A stretch of DNA of 64,000 nucleotides from Heyndrickxia vini (lineage in GTDB: Bacteria > Bacillota > Bacilli > Bacillales > Bacillaceae_C): NCBI RefSeq assembly GCF_016772275.1, contig NZ_CP065425.1:1350001-1414000 (forward strand), in the 5' to 3' direction. The notes beneath the pieces were generated by a model. It had not been told where the DNA came from. It made no database searches and worked only from the letters and a program-made list of their open reading frames with translations. Of this stretch, positions 27,377 through 36,556 are shown piece after piece; the first letter of the stretch is position 1; each line of letters begins with the position of its first letter. Both the position numbers and the translations under genes were made by a program.

Positions 27377-28564
27377 ATGTCAAAAATTATCGCAATTAAT
27401 GCAGGTAGTTCCTCACTTAAATTTCAATTATTCGAAATGCCTGAAGAACGTGTAATATCAAAAGGACTTATTGAAAGAATTGGATTGGCAAATTCAATTT
27501 TTACTATATCGGTAAATGATGAAAAATATAAAGAAGTTATGGATATTCCTAATCACGAGGTAGCAGTCAAACTTCTTTTAGAAAAGTTAACCGAATTAAA
27601 AATCATTGAATCATTAAATGAAATAGAAGGTATTGGTCACCGTGTTGTACATGGAGGCGAAATTTTTAATGATTCCGTTCTTATCACGGAAGAGGTAGTG
27701 GAACAACTAATTAAACTTTCAGATTTAGCTCCACTTCATAACCCAGCAAATATTATTGGAATTCAGGCCTGTCATGCGGCATTACCTAATGTTCCGGCAG
27801 TAGCTGTTTTTGATACTGCTTTCCATCAAACAATGCCTGAAAGTTCATTTTTATATAGCTTGCCATATGATTATTATAAAAAATATGGCATTCGCAAATA
27901 TGGTTTTCATGGAACCTCTCATAAATATGTTTCTCACCGTGCGGCTGAAATGCTCGGTCGACCAATTGAACAACTTCGATTAATCTCTTGCCATTTAGGA
28001 AATGGTGCAAGTATTGCAGCAATTGAGGGAGGCAAGTCAATTGATACCTCAATGGGATTCACACCTTTAGCAGGTGTAGCGATGGGCACTCGGTCAGGAA
28101 ACATTGATCCTGCCTTAATCCCGTTTATTATGGACAAAACAGGTAAAACGGCTGATGAAGTGTTAGATGTACTAAATAAAAAATCGGGTATGCTTGGTGT
28201 TTCCGGCTTTTCCAGTGACCTTCGAGACATTGAACAAGAAGCGGCGCAAGGAAATAATCGGGCCGAATTAGCTTTGGAAGTGTTTGCGAATCGAATTCAT
28301 AAATATATTGGTTCCTATTCTGCAAGAATGTCTGGAGTAGACGCGATTATTTTTACAGCTGGTATTGGTGAAAATAGTGATCTTGTTCGTGCGAAAGTTC
28401 TTCACGGTCTCGAATTTATGGGAGTATATTGGGATCCAGCATTAAATAAAATTCGTGGCAAAGAAGCCTTTATTAATTATCCACACTCACCAGTTAAGGT
28501 AATGGTCATTCCTACTGATGAAGAAGTGATGATTGCAAGAGATGTTGTACGCTTAATAAAGTAA
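27377..28564 (+). CDS. ackA: Acetate kinase
   Basis: 395 residues. It interconverts acetyl phosphate and acetate with ADP/ATP; in overflow metabolism it makes ATP and excretes acetate. The signatures [25 protein letters not shown] (catalytic Asp), [11 protein letters not shown] and [10 protein letters not shown] are all present, as is the late [10 protein letters not shown] nucleotide site. Downstream terminator. A cre site upstream suggests CcpA activation, and a foldable repeat separates the presumed promoter from the ribosome site. Confidence 0.98.
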   Translation: MSKIIAINAGSSSLKFQLFEMPEERVISKGLIERIGLANSIFTISVNDEKYKEVMDIPNHEVAVKLLLEKLTELKIIESLNEIEGIGHRVVHGGEIFNDSVLITEEVVEQLIKLSDLAPLHNPANIIGIQACHAALPNVPAVAVFDTAFHQTMPESSFLYSLPYDYYKKYGIRKYGFHGTSHKYVSHRAAEMLGRPIEQLRLISCHLGNGASIAAIEGGKSIDTSMGFTPLAGVAMGTRSGNIDPALIPFIMDKTGKTADEVLDVLNKKSGMLGVSGFSSDLRDIEQEAAQGNNRAELALEVFANRIHKYIGSYSARMSGVDAIIFTAGIGENSDLVRAKVLHGLEFMGVYWDPALNKIRGKEAFINYPHSPVKVMVIPTDEEVMIARDVVRLIK

Positions 28565-28574
28565 ATAGTAGAAA

Positions 28575-28608
28575 GGCAAATCAAATCTATTTGGTTTGCT
28601 TTTTTTTT
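28575..28608 (+). terminator. Terminator of ackA
   Basis: GGCAAATCAAAT pairs with ATTTGGTTTGCT (28575-28600, with G-T pairs), followed by eight or more T. Confidence 0.85.
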
Positions 28609-28711
28609 CGTTGAAATAAATATAAGAATATCCGTGTTTGTTTATAAAAGCGTTTAGAATTCACTTATGCTATACTGATGGATAATAATTCCTTATAAAG
28701 AGGTGGAAGTG

Positions 28712-29545
28712 ATGGCGTGGACGAAAAGAGATCAAATAATCGGGGATCAATTGCAGGAATGGATTCAAACATTGAATCAGGATAATTCTAATGATTTTAA
28801 AGATACATATGTTAAATGGTTGGAACATGGATATTCACTTATACCTGATAAGATAAAAACACCTTTTTTTGAAAAACTGGACACATGGTTATTTCATCTT
28901 CATTCACTTATTCAAAGTATGCAAATTCAAGAAGATACTAGAAATCGAATTTTAAGTACCGCAAGAGTTTTTGATGATAAAGTTCAAACGATTTCAGATA
29001 TGAGAAATTTAACAATAGATCAACTCTCATATATTGCTGATCAACATTCGGCACGTCATCGATTGTATTCCTTCATACAAGGAGGTGTTACAGGAACAGG
29101 AAAATCTATGATCCTAAGTACTGATTTTCTTGTTATGATAATTTTAAATATGCGAGCGGTTCAAATTATTGCTGTGTCTTATGGCTATGACATTAAAACT
29201 CCATTTGAAATGATGACATCTTTAAAGGTTTTTCATGCAGCATCACTCCCGAAACGGTTAAAGGGAAAAGCGTGGGAATTATTATTGAATGACTTGGAGG
29301 AACAACAATACTTTTATGAAGGGATTGACCAAGTAACCTCTTATCAGTGGCTGGAAGAGCCGTTTAAGCAAGTGGCTAAAGCATATTTGATTTCACTGTT
29401 TCAAAAGGAAAAGGATTCAAAATTGTCGTTGATTCCTTTAGCAATTGGAGCTGGAGCTAATTATCAATTTTCTAGGAAAGTAACTGATTTTGCCGATAAA
29501 TATTATAAATTTCGCTATTTATATGATAAGGGATGGGAGTTATGA
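28712..29545 (+). CDS. EcsC-family protein
   Basis: 277 residues. It resembles the EcsC family: a helical N-terminus, a glycine-rich segment IQGGVTGTGKSMILS (about 115-130), the hydrophobic stretch FLVMIILNMRAVQIIAVSYGYDI, and a second glycine-rich hydrophobic patch IPLAIGAGANYQFSRK near the end. The P-loop-like GTGKS is part of the EcsC glycine motif and is not evidence of an ATPase. I start at the ATG at 28712, after AGAGGTGG; a GTG lies three codons upstream. The stop overlaps moaB (ATGA), so the two are probably co-translated. Function unknown. Confidence 0.8.
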   Translation: MAWTKRDQIIGDQLQEWIQTLNQDNSNDFKDTYVKWLEHGYSLIPDKIKTPFFEKLDTWLFHLHSLIQSMQIQEDTRNRILSTARVFDDKVQTISDMRNLTIDQLSYIADQHSARHRLYSFIQGGVTGTGKSMILSTDFLVMIILNMRAVQIIAVSYGYDIKTPFEMMTSLKVFHAASLPKRLKGKAWELLLNDLEEQQYFYEGIDQVTSYQWLEEPFKQVAKAYLISLFQKEKDSKLSLIPLAIGAGANYQFSRKVTDFADKYYKFRYLYDKGWEL

Positions 29546-30057
29546 GTATAGGTACACATAAACAAGCTTCTTCAAATAATATTCATTGTGGAATAATTAC
29601 TGTAAGTGACACTAGAACAACAGAAACAGATAGAAGTGGTCATCTAATGGTGGACTTATTAAAGTTTCATGGTCATTCAATCAAAATGTATCAAATAGTA
29701 AGGGATGACCAACAGTTAATAAAGGAGGCGATTGAGAAAATTACTGATGTCGAAGGGATACAAGCGATTTTAATTAATGGAGGAACTGGAATTGCAGCAA
29801 GGGATGTAACCATTGAATCAGTTTCGTCACTTTTTGATAAAGAGGTAACGGGATTTGGTGAACTTTTTCGGTATTTAAGCTTTACGGAAGATATCGGTTC
29901 AGCAGCGATGTTATCCCGTGCTACTGCAGGAATTTACAAGAATAAAATTATTTTTGTAACACCTGGTTCGACGGGTGCGGTGCGCTTAGCAATGGAAAAA
30001 CTTATTTTACCAGAATTAGGTCATATCATCTACGAAATTGAGAAAGACATAAAATAA
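29542..30057 (+). CDS. moaB: Molybdenum cofactor biosynthesis protein MoaB
   Basis: 171 residues, MogA/MoaB fold, which adenylates molybdopterin before metal insertion. The signatures GIITVSDTRTTETDRSG, ILINGGTGIAARDVTIE and VTPGSTGAVRLAMEKLILPEL are present. The start at 29542 overlaps the EcsC-gene stop by ATGA and matches the B. subtilis N-terminus. In B. subtilis argG and argH follow moaB; here they are absent and a very small gene follows. Confidence 0.94.
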   Translation: MSIGTHKQASSNNIHCGIITVSDTRTTETDRSGHLMVDLLKFHGHSIKMYQIVRDDQQLIKEAIEKITDVEGIQAILINGGTGIAARDVTIESVSSLFDKEVTGFGELFRYLSFTEDIGSAAMLSRATAGIYKNKIIFVTPGSTGAVRLAMEKLILPELGHIIYEIEKDIK

Positions 30058-30147
30058 TTCATCCCTGCTTCCTATAATACCAATTTATGGTTCGTATATC
30101 TAAAAAGAGATTTCGAACAATAGTAAATATAGGAAGGGGGCACCATT

Positions 30148-30297
30148 TTGAAAAAACAAGATCGTGAAAAAGAAATTACTTATGATGAGCAAGGCATCAA
30201 TCAAACAACCAATCAAATTATGGGAGCGTATGCAAGCGGTGTGGTTGATCAACCAGATGGACAATTTCACATTTATGATCAAGATGAGGAAGCATAA
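30148..30297 (+). CDS. Small acidic protein of 49 residues, uncharacterised
   Basis: A TTG start preceded at good distance by AAGGGGG opens a 49-codon frame: MKKQDREKEITYDEQGINQ, then a middle NQIMGAYASGVVDQ and an acidic end YDQDEEA. No membrane segment or cysteine. Codon use is like its neighbours, and a strong ribosome site and a perfect terminator directly after the stop argue that it is real. A protein of similar size sits in the same place in B. subtilis (ytzD, by memory). Function unknown. Confidence 0.75.
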   Translation: MKKQDREKEITYDEQGINQTTNQIMGAYASGVVDQPDGQFHIYDQDEEA

Positions 30298-30298
30298 A

Positions 30299-30326
30299 AA
30301 AGGAATCAGCATATGCTGATTCCTTA
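30299..30326. terminator. Bidirectional terminator
   Basis: Perfect palindrome: AAGGAATCAGCAT faces ATGCTGATTCCTT, between the small gene and the converging peptidase gene. Confidence 0.8.
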
Positions 30327-30328
30327 AA

Positions 30329-31426
30329 TTATTTCACAATTTGCAATGATTTTGGATAGGCAGTTAATATTTCTACTCCGTCTTTTGTCACAAACACATC
30401 ATCTTCTATACGAACCCCTGCTACGTTTGGTACATAAATTCCAGGCTCAATTGTAAAAACCATTCCTTCTTGAATAAGTAGTTCATTTGTATTAGTTATT
30501 GAAGGATATTCATGTACTCCAATGCCTAATCCATGTCCTAGTCGGTGTGGAAAATAATCTCCATATCCCGCATCAGAAATAATATTTCTTGCAATTATAT
30601 CTAATTCCTTTGCTGTTATTCCGGGTTTAACGGCTTTAATTGCTTCCTCTTCTGCTTTTAAAACAATATTATATATTTTTTCTTGATCATCATTTGTATG
30701 ATCATATGCAACCGTACGGGTAATATCGGAGCAGTATCCTTCATAAACGACCCCCAAATCAAAAAGGACTAAATCGCCTTTTTTAATTTTGGTTAAACCA
30801 GGGTTCCCATGTGGTGAAGCGGCATTACTACCAGTGAGAACCATTGTCGAAAAGGACATCTCAGAAATCCCTTTTTTCTTTAATTCGTACTCAATTGCTG
30901 CAATAATATCTAGTTCGGTTTTTCCTTCTTTTATTTCGTTTACACCAACTTGCACAGCATAATCCGCGAATTCAGCAGCTTTTTTTAGTATTTCTTTTTC
31001 CTTTTCGTCTTTAATTAAACGCAATTGACGAAGCTTAGCTTCAGCTGCAACAAATTTCGCACCATTAAAATGTTGGAGTAATAATTCATATCTTTCAATA
31101 TTCATATGTTCTTTTTCTACCGCGATTGTGTGAATCGCATTTGTCCGTTTTTTAACTTGTTTTTCAAGTACTTCCCAAGGATTGTCAGTATCTGAACATC
31201 CGATGATTTCGTATTCCCAACCTGACGCTTTCGCATCATTTACATCAAGTGATGGGCAAATCATAAATGGTTCCTGATTTGGAAAAGCTGCAATGCCAAG
31301 TAATCGTTCATGAGGATCACTTAGAAAACCACTGAAATAAAAAACATTTTCAGGGGCAGTAACAAATGCAAAATCAATCGTTTCTTGTTGTAACCAGCTA
31401 GTTAATTCTTGTAGTCTTTTGTTCAT
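30329..31426 (-). CDS. M24-family Xaa-Pro dipeptidase/aminopeptidase
   Basis: 365 residues: an N-terminal creatinase-like domain (about 1-125) and the pita-bread metallopeptidase domain. The five metal ligands can be placed: two Asp in LFDLGVVYEGYCSDITRT, His in PHRLGHGLGIGVHE, Glu in TIEPGIYVP and Glu in GVRIEDDVFV. It probably splits X-Pro peptides in the cytoplasm. I chose the ATG at 31426 (MNKRLQEL), nine bases after GAGGAG; the ATG three codons earlier touches the ribosome site. PepQ/YqhT-type; the exact subfamily is not resolved. Confidence 0.9.
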   Translation of the reverse strand: MNKRLQELTSWLQQETIDFAFVTAPENVFYFSGFLSDPHERLLGIAAFPNQEPFMICPSLDVNDAKASGWEYEIIGCSDTDNPWEVLEKQVKKRTNAIHTIAVEKEHMNIERYELLLQHFNGAKFVAAEAKLRQLRLIKDEKEKEILKKAAEFADYAVQVGVNEIKEGKTELDIIAAIEYELKKKGISEMSFSTMVLTGSNAASPHGNPGLTKIKKGDLVLFDLGVVYEGYCSDITRTVAYDHTNDDQEKIYNIVLKAEEEAIKAVKPGITAKELDIIARNIISDAGYGDYFPHRLGHGLGIGVHEYPSITNTNELLIQEGMVFTIEPGIYVPNVAGVRIEDDVFVTKDGVEILTAYPKSLQIVK

Positions 31427-31622
31427 ATTTTTCATCTCCTCACCTGAGTATATATTAAGAATATCAGATTATACACATCGTTTCTATTTTTCACTATGCC
31501 CATCATATAAAAATTCAACTTTTAAACAGATTACTTAAAGGGTATTTTGATATTAGATAGAGGAGTTTTGAAATTTATATTGAATATGGAAATAGACAAT
31601 TTTTTTAAGGAGAGGGATCGTA

Positions 31623-32303
31623 ATGAAAGTATCTTATCATGGTCATTCTATTATAAAAGTAGAAACAAATGGGAAAACGATTCTGTTTGATCCGTTTATT
31701 AACGGAAATTCTCAAACTGATTTAAAAGTGGAGGAAGAGAAGCCTGATTATATTATTTTAACTCACGGCCATAACGATCATGTAGGTGATACCGTACAAA
31801 TTGCAAAACAGAGCGGAGCGTTAGTTATTGCTAATAATGAAATTGCCAATTATTTAAGCTGGCAAGGTTTAAACACCCATCCAATGCATATTGGGGGATC
31901 TTTTGAATTTGAATTTGGTAAGGTGAAGCTAACTCCTGCATTCCATGGCTCAGCAATAGTTACAGAAAATCAAGAGTTAATTTATTTAGGAATGCCAACA
32001 GGTGTGTTATTAATGGTTGAAGGAAAAACGATTTATCACGCAGGTGATACAGGTTTATTTTCCGATATGAAATTAATTGGTGAGCTTCACCCAATCGATC
32101 TAGCGTTTTTACCAATTGGTGATAACTTTACGATGGGACCCGAAGATGCTGCAATTGCTGCAAAATTTTTAAATGCCAAAACCGTTGTACCGATTCACTA
32201 CAATACCTTTCCTGTAATTAAGAAAGAACCAAATCAATTCATCGATTTGCTCGAGAAGAAAAATGGCAAGATAATGAGTGCTGGTGAATTTATTGAATTA
32301 TAA
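31623..32303 (+). CDS. ytkL: Metal-dependent hydrolase YtkL (metallo-beta-lactamase fold, UPF0173)
   Basis: 226 residues. The N-terminal [13 protein letters not shown] and the metal motif [11 protein letters not shown] (HxHxDH, residues about 50-60) are present, as is the later metal ligand region [16 protein letters not shown]0173 proteins are predicted hydrolases with no proven substrate. Single gene ended by a strong hairpin. AAGGAGAGG ribosome site. Confidence 0.9.
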   Translation: MKVSYHGHSIIKVETNGKTILFDPFINGNSQTDLKVEEEKPDYIILTHGHNDHVGDTVQIAKQSGALVIANNEIANYLSWQGLNTHPMHIGGSFEFEFGKVKLTPAFHGSAIVTENQELIYLGMPTGVLLMVEGKTIYHAGDTGLFSDMKLIGELHPIDLAFLPIGDNFTMGPEDAAIAAKFLNAKTVVPIHYNTFPVIKKEPNQFIDLLEKKNGKIMSAGEFIEL

Positions 32304-32306
32304 CAA

Positions 32307-32345
32307 AAAAAGATACATCTGTTTTTTCACAGATGTATCTTTTTT
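32307..32345 (+). terminator. Terminator of ytkL
   Basis: AAAGATACATCTG pairs with CAGATGTATCTTT, followed by T run. Confidence 0.9.
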
Positions 32346-32405
32346 GTGTTGGACTTCGGTATTAGAGCATACAATAATACAAGCTTAAATACTGGAGGGA
32401 GTCCA

Positions 32406-32639
32406 ATGAAAAATAGATATTTACTTTGTATTTTGCTAACAGCGTTAATGCTCTATTACGCTTTACCGAATTTAGCTTTTTCAATTCAGGATGAGGCAGG
32501 TATATTTTCCATTGCTTGGCTTGGTCTAGCATTGCTTGTTTTTGCTGGTAATCTTACGGCATGGCTTTATGCACCGAAAAAACAGCGAGCAAATAAAAAT
32601 GCAGTTAAACCTTTACAAAAACGTATGAAATCACATTAA
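32406..32639 (+). CDS. Small two-helix membrane protein, uncharacterised
   Basis: 77 residues: two hydrophobic segments (about 4-24 and 33-54) joined by a short acidic loop (QDEAG), then a basic tail rich in lysine. The start is the ATG at 32406 behind GGAGGG; upstream in-frame codons run into the ytkL terminator. The positive-inside rule puts both ends in the cytoplasm. I do not recognise a family. It lies between ytkL and ytoI, 86 bp before the latter's own start. Confidence 0.7.
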   Translation: MKNRYLLCILLTALMLYYALPNLAFSIQDEAGIFSIAWLGLALLVFAGNLTAWLYAPKKQRANKNAVKPLQKRMKSH

Positions 32640-32660
32640 TTAAGGAAGATTCGTTAACAA

Positions 32661-32689
32661 TTGAATTGTCAGGCTTCTCACCTTATAAT
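32661..32689 (+). promoter_or_regulatory. Sigma-A promoter of ytoI
   Basis: TTGAAT (32661-32666), a 17-bp spacer and a perfect TATAAT (32684-32689). Transcription from here would begin near 32696. This means an apparent N-terminal extension of ytoI from 32666 is promoter DNA and the TTG at 32726 is the start. Confidence 0.75.
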
Positions 32690-32725
32690 AAATCTAACGA
32701 AGTAGTCGCGAAAAGGGTGAGGAGC

Positions 32726-34039
32726 TTGGCAACTAAACATGAACAAATACTAGAATACATTGATCACCTCCCAATTGGAGAGAAAATTTCGGTAAGACAA
32801 ATTGCCAAGGCTTTAAATGTGAGTGAAGGAACGGCATATAGAGCAATAAAGGATGCTGAAAATAAAGGCTATGTTAGTACAATTGAACGAGTAGGCACAA
32901 TAAGGATTGAAAGTAAGAAAAAGAATAATATTGAAAAGCTCACCTTTGCTGAGATTGTAAATATCATTGATGGACAGGTGCTTGGAGGGAAAAAAGGGTT
33001 ACACAAAACATTAACTAAATTTGTTATCGGTGCCATGAAACTAGAAGCGATGATGAAATATACAGGTGCAGGAAATCTATTAATTGTTGGTAACCGAACG
33101 AAAGCACATGAGCTGGCGTTAAGAGCAGGTGCAGCAGTATTAATTACAGGCGGTTTCGACACGGAGGACGATGTGAAAAAGCTGGCGGATGAATTAGAGT
33201 TGCCCATTTTGACTACCAGTTATGATACATTCACAGTCGCAACGATGATTAATCGAGCGATTTATGATCAATTAATAAAAAAAGAAATCATTTTAGTAGA
33301 AGATATTTTTACCCCAATAGACCAAACAGCTTATTTAATGATTAATGATCAAATAAGTACATGGTATGAAAAAAATAGAATCACTTCCCATAGTCGTTTT
33401 CCAGTTGTTGATCAAGGGATGAAGGTCGTTGGAATGGTCACTTCAAAAGACATTATGGAATTTGACCATAACCTTGCGATTGAAAAAGTAATGACAAAAA
33501 ATCCGATATCTGTAGGTTTAAAGACAAGCGTTACCTCCGCTGCGCATATGATGATTTGGGAGGGGATAGAAGTATTGCCGGTTGTTGATGATTATCATCG
33601 CTTATTTGGGATAATCAGCAGGCAGGATGTTTTGAAGGCACTGCAAGTGAGTCAACGTCAGCCTCAAGTTGGTGAAACGATTGATGATATCATTACTACC
33701 CAAATAGAGACAGCTGCTGAAACTGCGGATAAAGAAAGTTATTTTTTTGAGGTTTCCCCACAAATGACGAATCCGCTTGGAACAATATCATATGGCGTTT
33801 TTACCACTCTAGTATATGAAGCGGCAACTCGAAAATTAAAGAAGCAGAAAAAAGGCGATATTGTTATTGAAAATATGACGATTTATTTTATCAAACCCGT
33901 TCAAATTGAAAGCACAATCGAAGTTGTCCCTACGATTCTCGAAGCAGGTCGAAAGTTCGGGAAAATAGATGTAGAAGTGTTTAATAAAGGTCTGCTCGTC
34001 GGAAAAGCATTATTAATGTGTCAATTAATAGATAAATAA
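32726..34039 (+). CDS. ytoI: YtoI, HTH-DRTGG-CBS-hotdog regulatory protein
   Basis: 437 residues from a TTG start (ATKHEQILEYIDHLP), six bases after AGGGTGA. Domains in order: an N-terminal winged helix (SVRQIAKALNVSEGTAYRAI, about 16-45), a DRTGG domain (about 90-190), two CBS motifs (about 195-310) and a C-terminal thioesterase-like hotdog domain (about 335-435, GTISYGVFTTLVYEAA). The layout matches B. subtilis YtoI. It is presumably a ligand-sensing transcription regulator; ligand and targets are unknown. The stop abuts intergenic repeat copy 2. Confidence 0.9.
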   Translation: MATKHEQILEYIDHLPIGEKISVRQIAKALNVSEGTAYRAIKDAENKGYVSTIERVGTIRIESKKKNNIEKLTFAEIVNIIDGQVLGGKKGLHKTLTKFVIGAMKLEAMMKYTGAGNLLIVGNRTKAHELALRAGAAVLITGGFDTEDDVKKLADELELPILTTSYDTFTVATMINRAIYDQLIKKEIILVEDIFTPIDQTAYLMINDQISTWYEKNRITSHSRFPVVDQGMKVVGMVTSKDIMEFDHNLAIEKVMTKNPISVGLKTSVTSAAHMMIWEGIEVLPVVDDYHRLFGIISRQDVLKALQVSQRQPQVGETIDDIITTQIETAAETADKESYFFEVSPQMTNPLGTISYGVFTTLVYEAATRKLKKQKKGDIVIENMTIYFIKPVQIESTIEVVPTILEAGRKFGKIDVEVFNKGLLVGKALLMCQLIDK

Positions 34040-34163
34040 GAAAAGCGAAAGCGCCTTGTTCAGCCCCGACAAGCAAATGTTCTTTGGCAAAAAAAGTCCG
34101 CCTTTTGACTTTTATTGCCGAAGGTTATTTGACCTCGAGGGGCTAGGCGCTGCAGCTGGACAG
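34040..34163. repeat. Structured intergenic repeat, copy 2 (inverted relative to copy 1)
   Basis: 124 bp starting right after the ytoI stop. Its reverse complement aligns end to end with 27204-27354 apart from the 27-bp segment missing here. Inner arms (AAATGTTCTTTGGCA and TGCCGAAGGTTATTT) pair less perfectly than in copy 1. Ends carry AAGCGAAAGCGCC and GGCGCTGCAGCTGG. Confidence 0.9.
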
Positions 34164-34164
34164 C

Positions 34165-34192
34165 AAAAAAAGCCATTCAATGGCTTTTTTAT
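34165..34192. terminator. Bidirectional terminator between ytoI and ytpI
   Basis: AAAAAAGCCATT faces AATGGCTTTTTT. Confidence 0.85.
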
Positions 34193-34195
34193 CAA

Positions 34196-34498
34196 CTAAT
34201 TTTTCATTTCTTCCAATTCTTTCATAACATACGGCCGATAAAATCGAAGTGATTTCATCCCGGCCCAAACACTAAAGAAGCCTAGGATAATAAAAATTGC
34301 ACCGATAATATAGGTAATGGTTGATGGATGAAGAAATAATTGATTAATACCGAATAAACCAACGAAAAGACCTAATGAAATCCCTGATTTTCCGGATAAA
34401 TATTTTCGTTCCATTGGAAGATGGCTTCTTACAAATTTTATTTTATAGAATACATAGAATGACAATGATAATATAATGAAAAACACTACTATAGGCAA
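34196..34498 (-). CDS. ytpI: YtpI-family membrane protein
   Basis: 100 residues, the length of B. subtilis YtpI. Three hydrophobic segments (about 1-16, 42-56 and 62-81). The start is a TTG at 34498 (PIVVFFIILSLSFYVFYKI), six bases after GGAGGG; the ATG ten codons upstream precedes that ribosome site and was rejected. Divergent from nrnA and convergent with ytoI. Function unknown. Confidence 0.85.
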   Translation of the reverse strand: MPIVVFFIILSLSFYVFYKIKFVRSHLPMERKYLSGKSGISLGLFVGLFGINQLFLHPSTITYIIGAIFIILGFFSVWAGMKSLRFYRPYVMKELEEMKN

Positions 34499-34600
34499 AA
34501 TGTTCCCTCCAAATATAATATTCAACATTGTTTACATTGTAACGAGTTTTATAGGAAAAAGCTACAAAGGAATATGACAAATTAAAGAAGGTGTCAACTT

Positions 34601-35536
34601 ATGAAGGATAAAATACTAGAAACAATAAAACAATATGAGACGATTATTGTTCATCGACATGTTCGCCCAGACCCAGATGCATATGGATCACAAGGGGGAT
34701 TAGTAGAAATTTTGCGCACATCTTTTCCGAATAAAAAAGTGTATGCTGTTGGTAAGCCCGATCCTTCACTTGAATTTTTAAAAGAACTTGATGTGATCTC
34801 AGATGAAACCTTTCATGGAGCACTCGTTATTGTTTGCGATACCGCAAATGAGGAAAGAATATGTGATCGTCGCTATTCTTTAGGGGATAAGCTAATTAAA
34901 ATTGATCATCATCCAAATGAAGATGCTTACGGTGATCTCCTTTGGGTGGACACAACGGCATCATCAGTAAGTGAGATGATTTACGAATTTTATTTATTTG
35001 GTGCCGATAAAGGACTAAAAATGAATGATGAAGCAGCTCGGTTGATTTATGGTGGGATTGTTGGGGATACAGGTAGATTTTTATATCCTAGTACGACACA
35101 AAAAACATTCGATTATGCCGGGGAGTTAATCAAATATTCGTTCGATCGAAATGAATTATACGACAAAATGTATGAGCTAGATTCAAAAGTGATTCATTTG
35201 CAAGGATGTATTTTGCAAAACTTTCAAATGTTTGAAGATGGTGCAGCGATAGTTAAGCTGAGTACGGATATTCTTAAACAATTTCGCGTTATCCCTTCTG
35301 AAGCTTCCTTGTTGGTAAGTTCCTTAGGTAATGTTCGCGGAATGAAAGCATGGTGCTTCTTTATTGAGGAAGAAGATCAAATTCGAGTTCGATTACGCTC
35401 GAAAGGACCGGTCATCAACCAAATTGCAAAAAAATACAACGGCGGGGGCCATCCGTTGGCGGCTGGTGCCTCTATTTATTCTTGGGATGAAGCCGAACAT
35501 GTAATAAACGATTTAAAGGCTGTTTGCAAAGACTAG
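34601..35536 (+). CDS. nrnA: NrnA, oligoribonuclease/pAp phosphatase (DHH-DHHA1)
   Basis: 311 residues. The DHH domain contains HRHVRPDPDAYGSQ, VCDTANEERI and KIDHHPNEDAYGD, which supply the two-metal site. The DHHA1 domain ends in YNGGGHPLAAGAS, which binds substrate. NrnA degrades very short RNAs (nanoRNA) to mononucleotides and dephosphorylates 3',5'-pAp. Same position as B. subtilis ytqI between ytpI and the ytrHI pair. AAGGTG ribosome site; the stop codon lies inside the terminator hairpin. Confidence 0.95.
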   Translation: MKDKILETIKQYETIIVHRHVRPDPDAYGSQGGLVEILRTSFPNKKVYAVGKPDPSLEFLKELDVISDETFHGALVIVCDTANEERICDRRYSLGDKLIKIDHHPNEDAYGDLLWVDTTASSVSEMIYEFYLFGADKGLKMNDEAARLIYGGIVGDTGRFLYPSTTQKTFDYAGELIKYSFDRNELYDKMYELDSKVIHLQGCILQNFQMFEDGAAIVKLSTDILKQFRVIPSEASLLVSSLGNVRGMKAWCFFIEEEDQIRVRLRSKGPVINQIAKKYNGGGHPLAAGASIYSWDEAEHVINDLKAVCKD

Positions 35537-35557
35537 AGTTTATGCTCTAGTCTTTAA
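35528..35557. terminator. Terminator between nrnA and ytrI
   Basis: AAAGACTAGAG (35528-35538, containing the nrnA stop) pairs with CTCTAGTCTTT (35545-35555). Shared by converging genes. Confidence 0.75.
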
Positions 35558-36054
35558 TTCAGCCTTAATTCGAGTTCGATACTAATTGTTGTATAAAAAA
35601 TTATTGATTTTATGATATATCTATACGGACGGTTATTAAATTTCACCGTCTTATTTTCAATTGTTTTTATAATTAAATCTTTATTTTTAACTGTACTGTT
35701 AAGGTCATTTGCAATTAATGATTTCAAATCTTCCTTCACTTTATTCTCCTCTTCGAGTTTACTTTGTAAATCAATATTATATTTTTCGTAGTCTTTTATT
35801 TTTACTTGAACATTTTGAATGGTTAATAGATCAGCATTTTTTCGATTCAACTCTTTATATTCATCTTGCCAAATTTTTATATCTTGTTCTAAATTATTGA
35901 TTGTTTCTTGTTGGAACTTTATTTTTTTTGCGTGTTTTTCTTGCGTAACACCAAACATAAATAAAAAGACAAGCCAACTAATACAACCGCCAATGACGAT
36001 GCCAGCAATGAATCGTTGCCAAGCCGGACGACGATATAATGGTGGAATTCTCAT
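35554..36054 (-). CDS. ytrI: Sporulation membrane protein YtrI
   Basis: 166 residues: a short basic N-terminus (MRIPPLYRRPAWQRF), one membrane segment (about 16-38), then a coiled coil (about 45-105) and a beta-rich end. In B. subtilis ytrH and ytrI are made under sigma-E and are needed for efficient sporulation, acting in the mother cell membrane. The start at 36054 overlaps the ytrH stop as ATGA and follows AGGAGGA; a start eight codons upstream was rejected. Confidence 0.85.
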   Translation of the reverse strand: MRIPPLYRRPAWQRFIAGIVIGGCISWLVFLFMFGVTQEKHAKKIKFQQETINNLEQDIKIWQDEYKELNRKNADLLTIQNVQVKIKDYEKYNIDLQSKLEEENKVKEDLKSLIANDLNSTVKNKDLIIKTIENKTVKFNNRPYRYIIKSIIFYTTISIELELRLN

Positions 36055-36386
36055 TGGACTTCCTCCTGAGTTAACCATAGTATAATAAGCGCGGCTGTAT
36101 TGGCTCCCCCCATTGCAGATAAAATTAATAAAAATTGTTTAAATAAATCTTTAATTTCTCCATTCAAAAAACCTTTTTCAAAACTGTATACCGTATCGAA
36201 TGTTCCGCCAATAGCTGCAATAATCGCCCATATTCTTAACGTTTTTGAAATTTTTGCAATCGCTGTTAATACCTGTTCTCCAGTTATAAATGTGGCCAAT
36301 CCAGCTCCAATTAAAGACCCTCCGATCATGACGCCAAAAGCAATAAAAAAACTATTAAAAAATGCAGGGAAGAATGCTTCATCCAT
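36051..36386 (-). CDS. ytrH: Sporulation membrane protein YtrH
   Basis: 111 residues with three hydrophobic segments and the conserved middle IWAIIAAIGGTFDTVYSFEKGFL and LLILSAMGGANTAALIIL, which closely follow B. subtilis YtrH. The start is ATG 36386 (MDEAFFP) behind GGAGTGAT. First gene of the ytrHI pair, transcribed away from dnaE. Mother-cell sporulation function is known from B. subtilis; the mechanism is not. Confidence 0.9.
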   Translation of the reverse strand: MDEAFFPAFFNSFFIAFGVMIGGSLIGAGLATFITGEQVLTAIAKISKTLRIWAIIAAIGGTFDTVYSFEKGFLNGEIKDLFKQFLLILSAMGGANTAALIILWLTQEEVQ

Positions 36387-36556
36387 GGAAATCACTCCAA
36401 ACTGTATAACCATTTGCTATTAATATATATGGGACAACTTAAGATGATATGTAATGTAATCCGAAAAAATAAAAGTTAATATGGGAACATATTTTCTTTT
36501 TTCCTATGGAGGTCTTATAATATGAATAAAGATTTCAATTGAAAGGTGGGAGGAGA

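Noticed and set aside
29098-29112. GTGKS in the EcsC-like protein as a P-loop ATPase site
   Set aside because: It belongs to the glycine-rich motif of the EcsC family; no Walker B or other nucleotide-binding features follow.
32666-32725. Twenty extra N-terminal codons of ytoI
   Set aside because: They overlap a TTGAAT-17-TATAAT promoter, so they would not be transcribed; B. subtilis YtoI begins at the later TTG.
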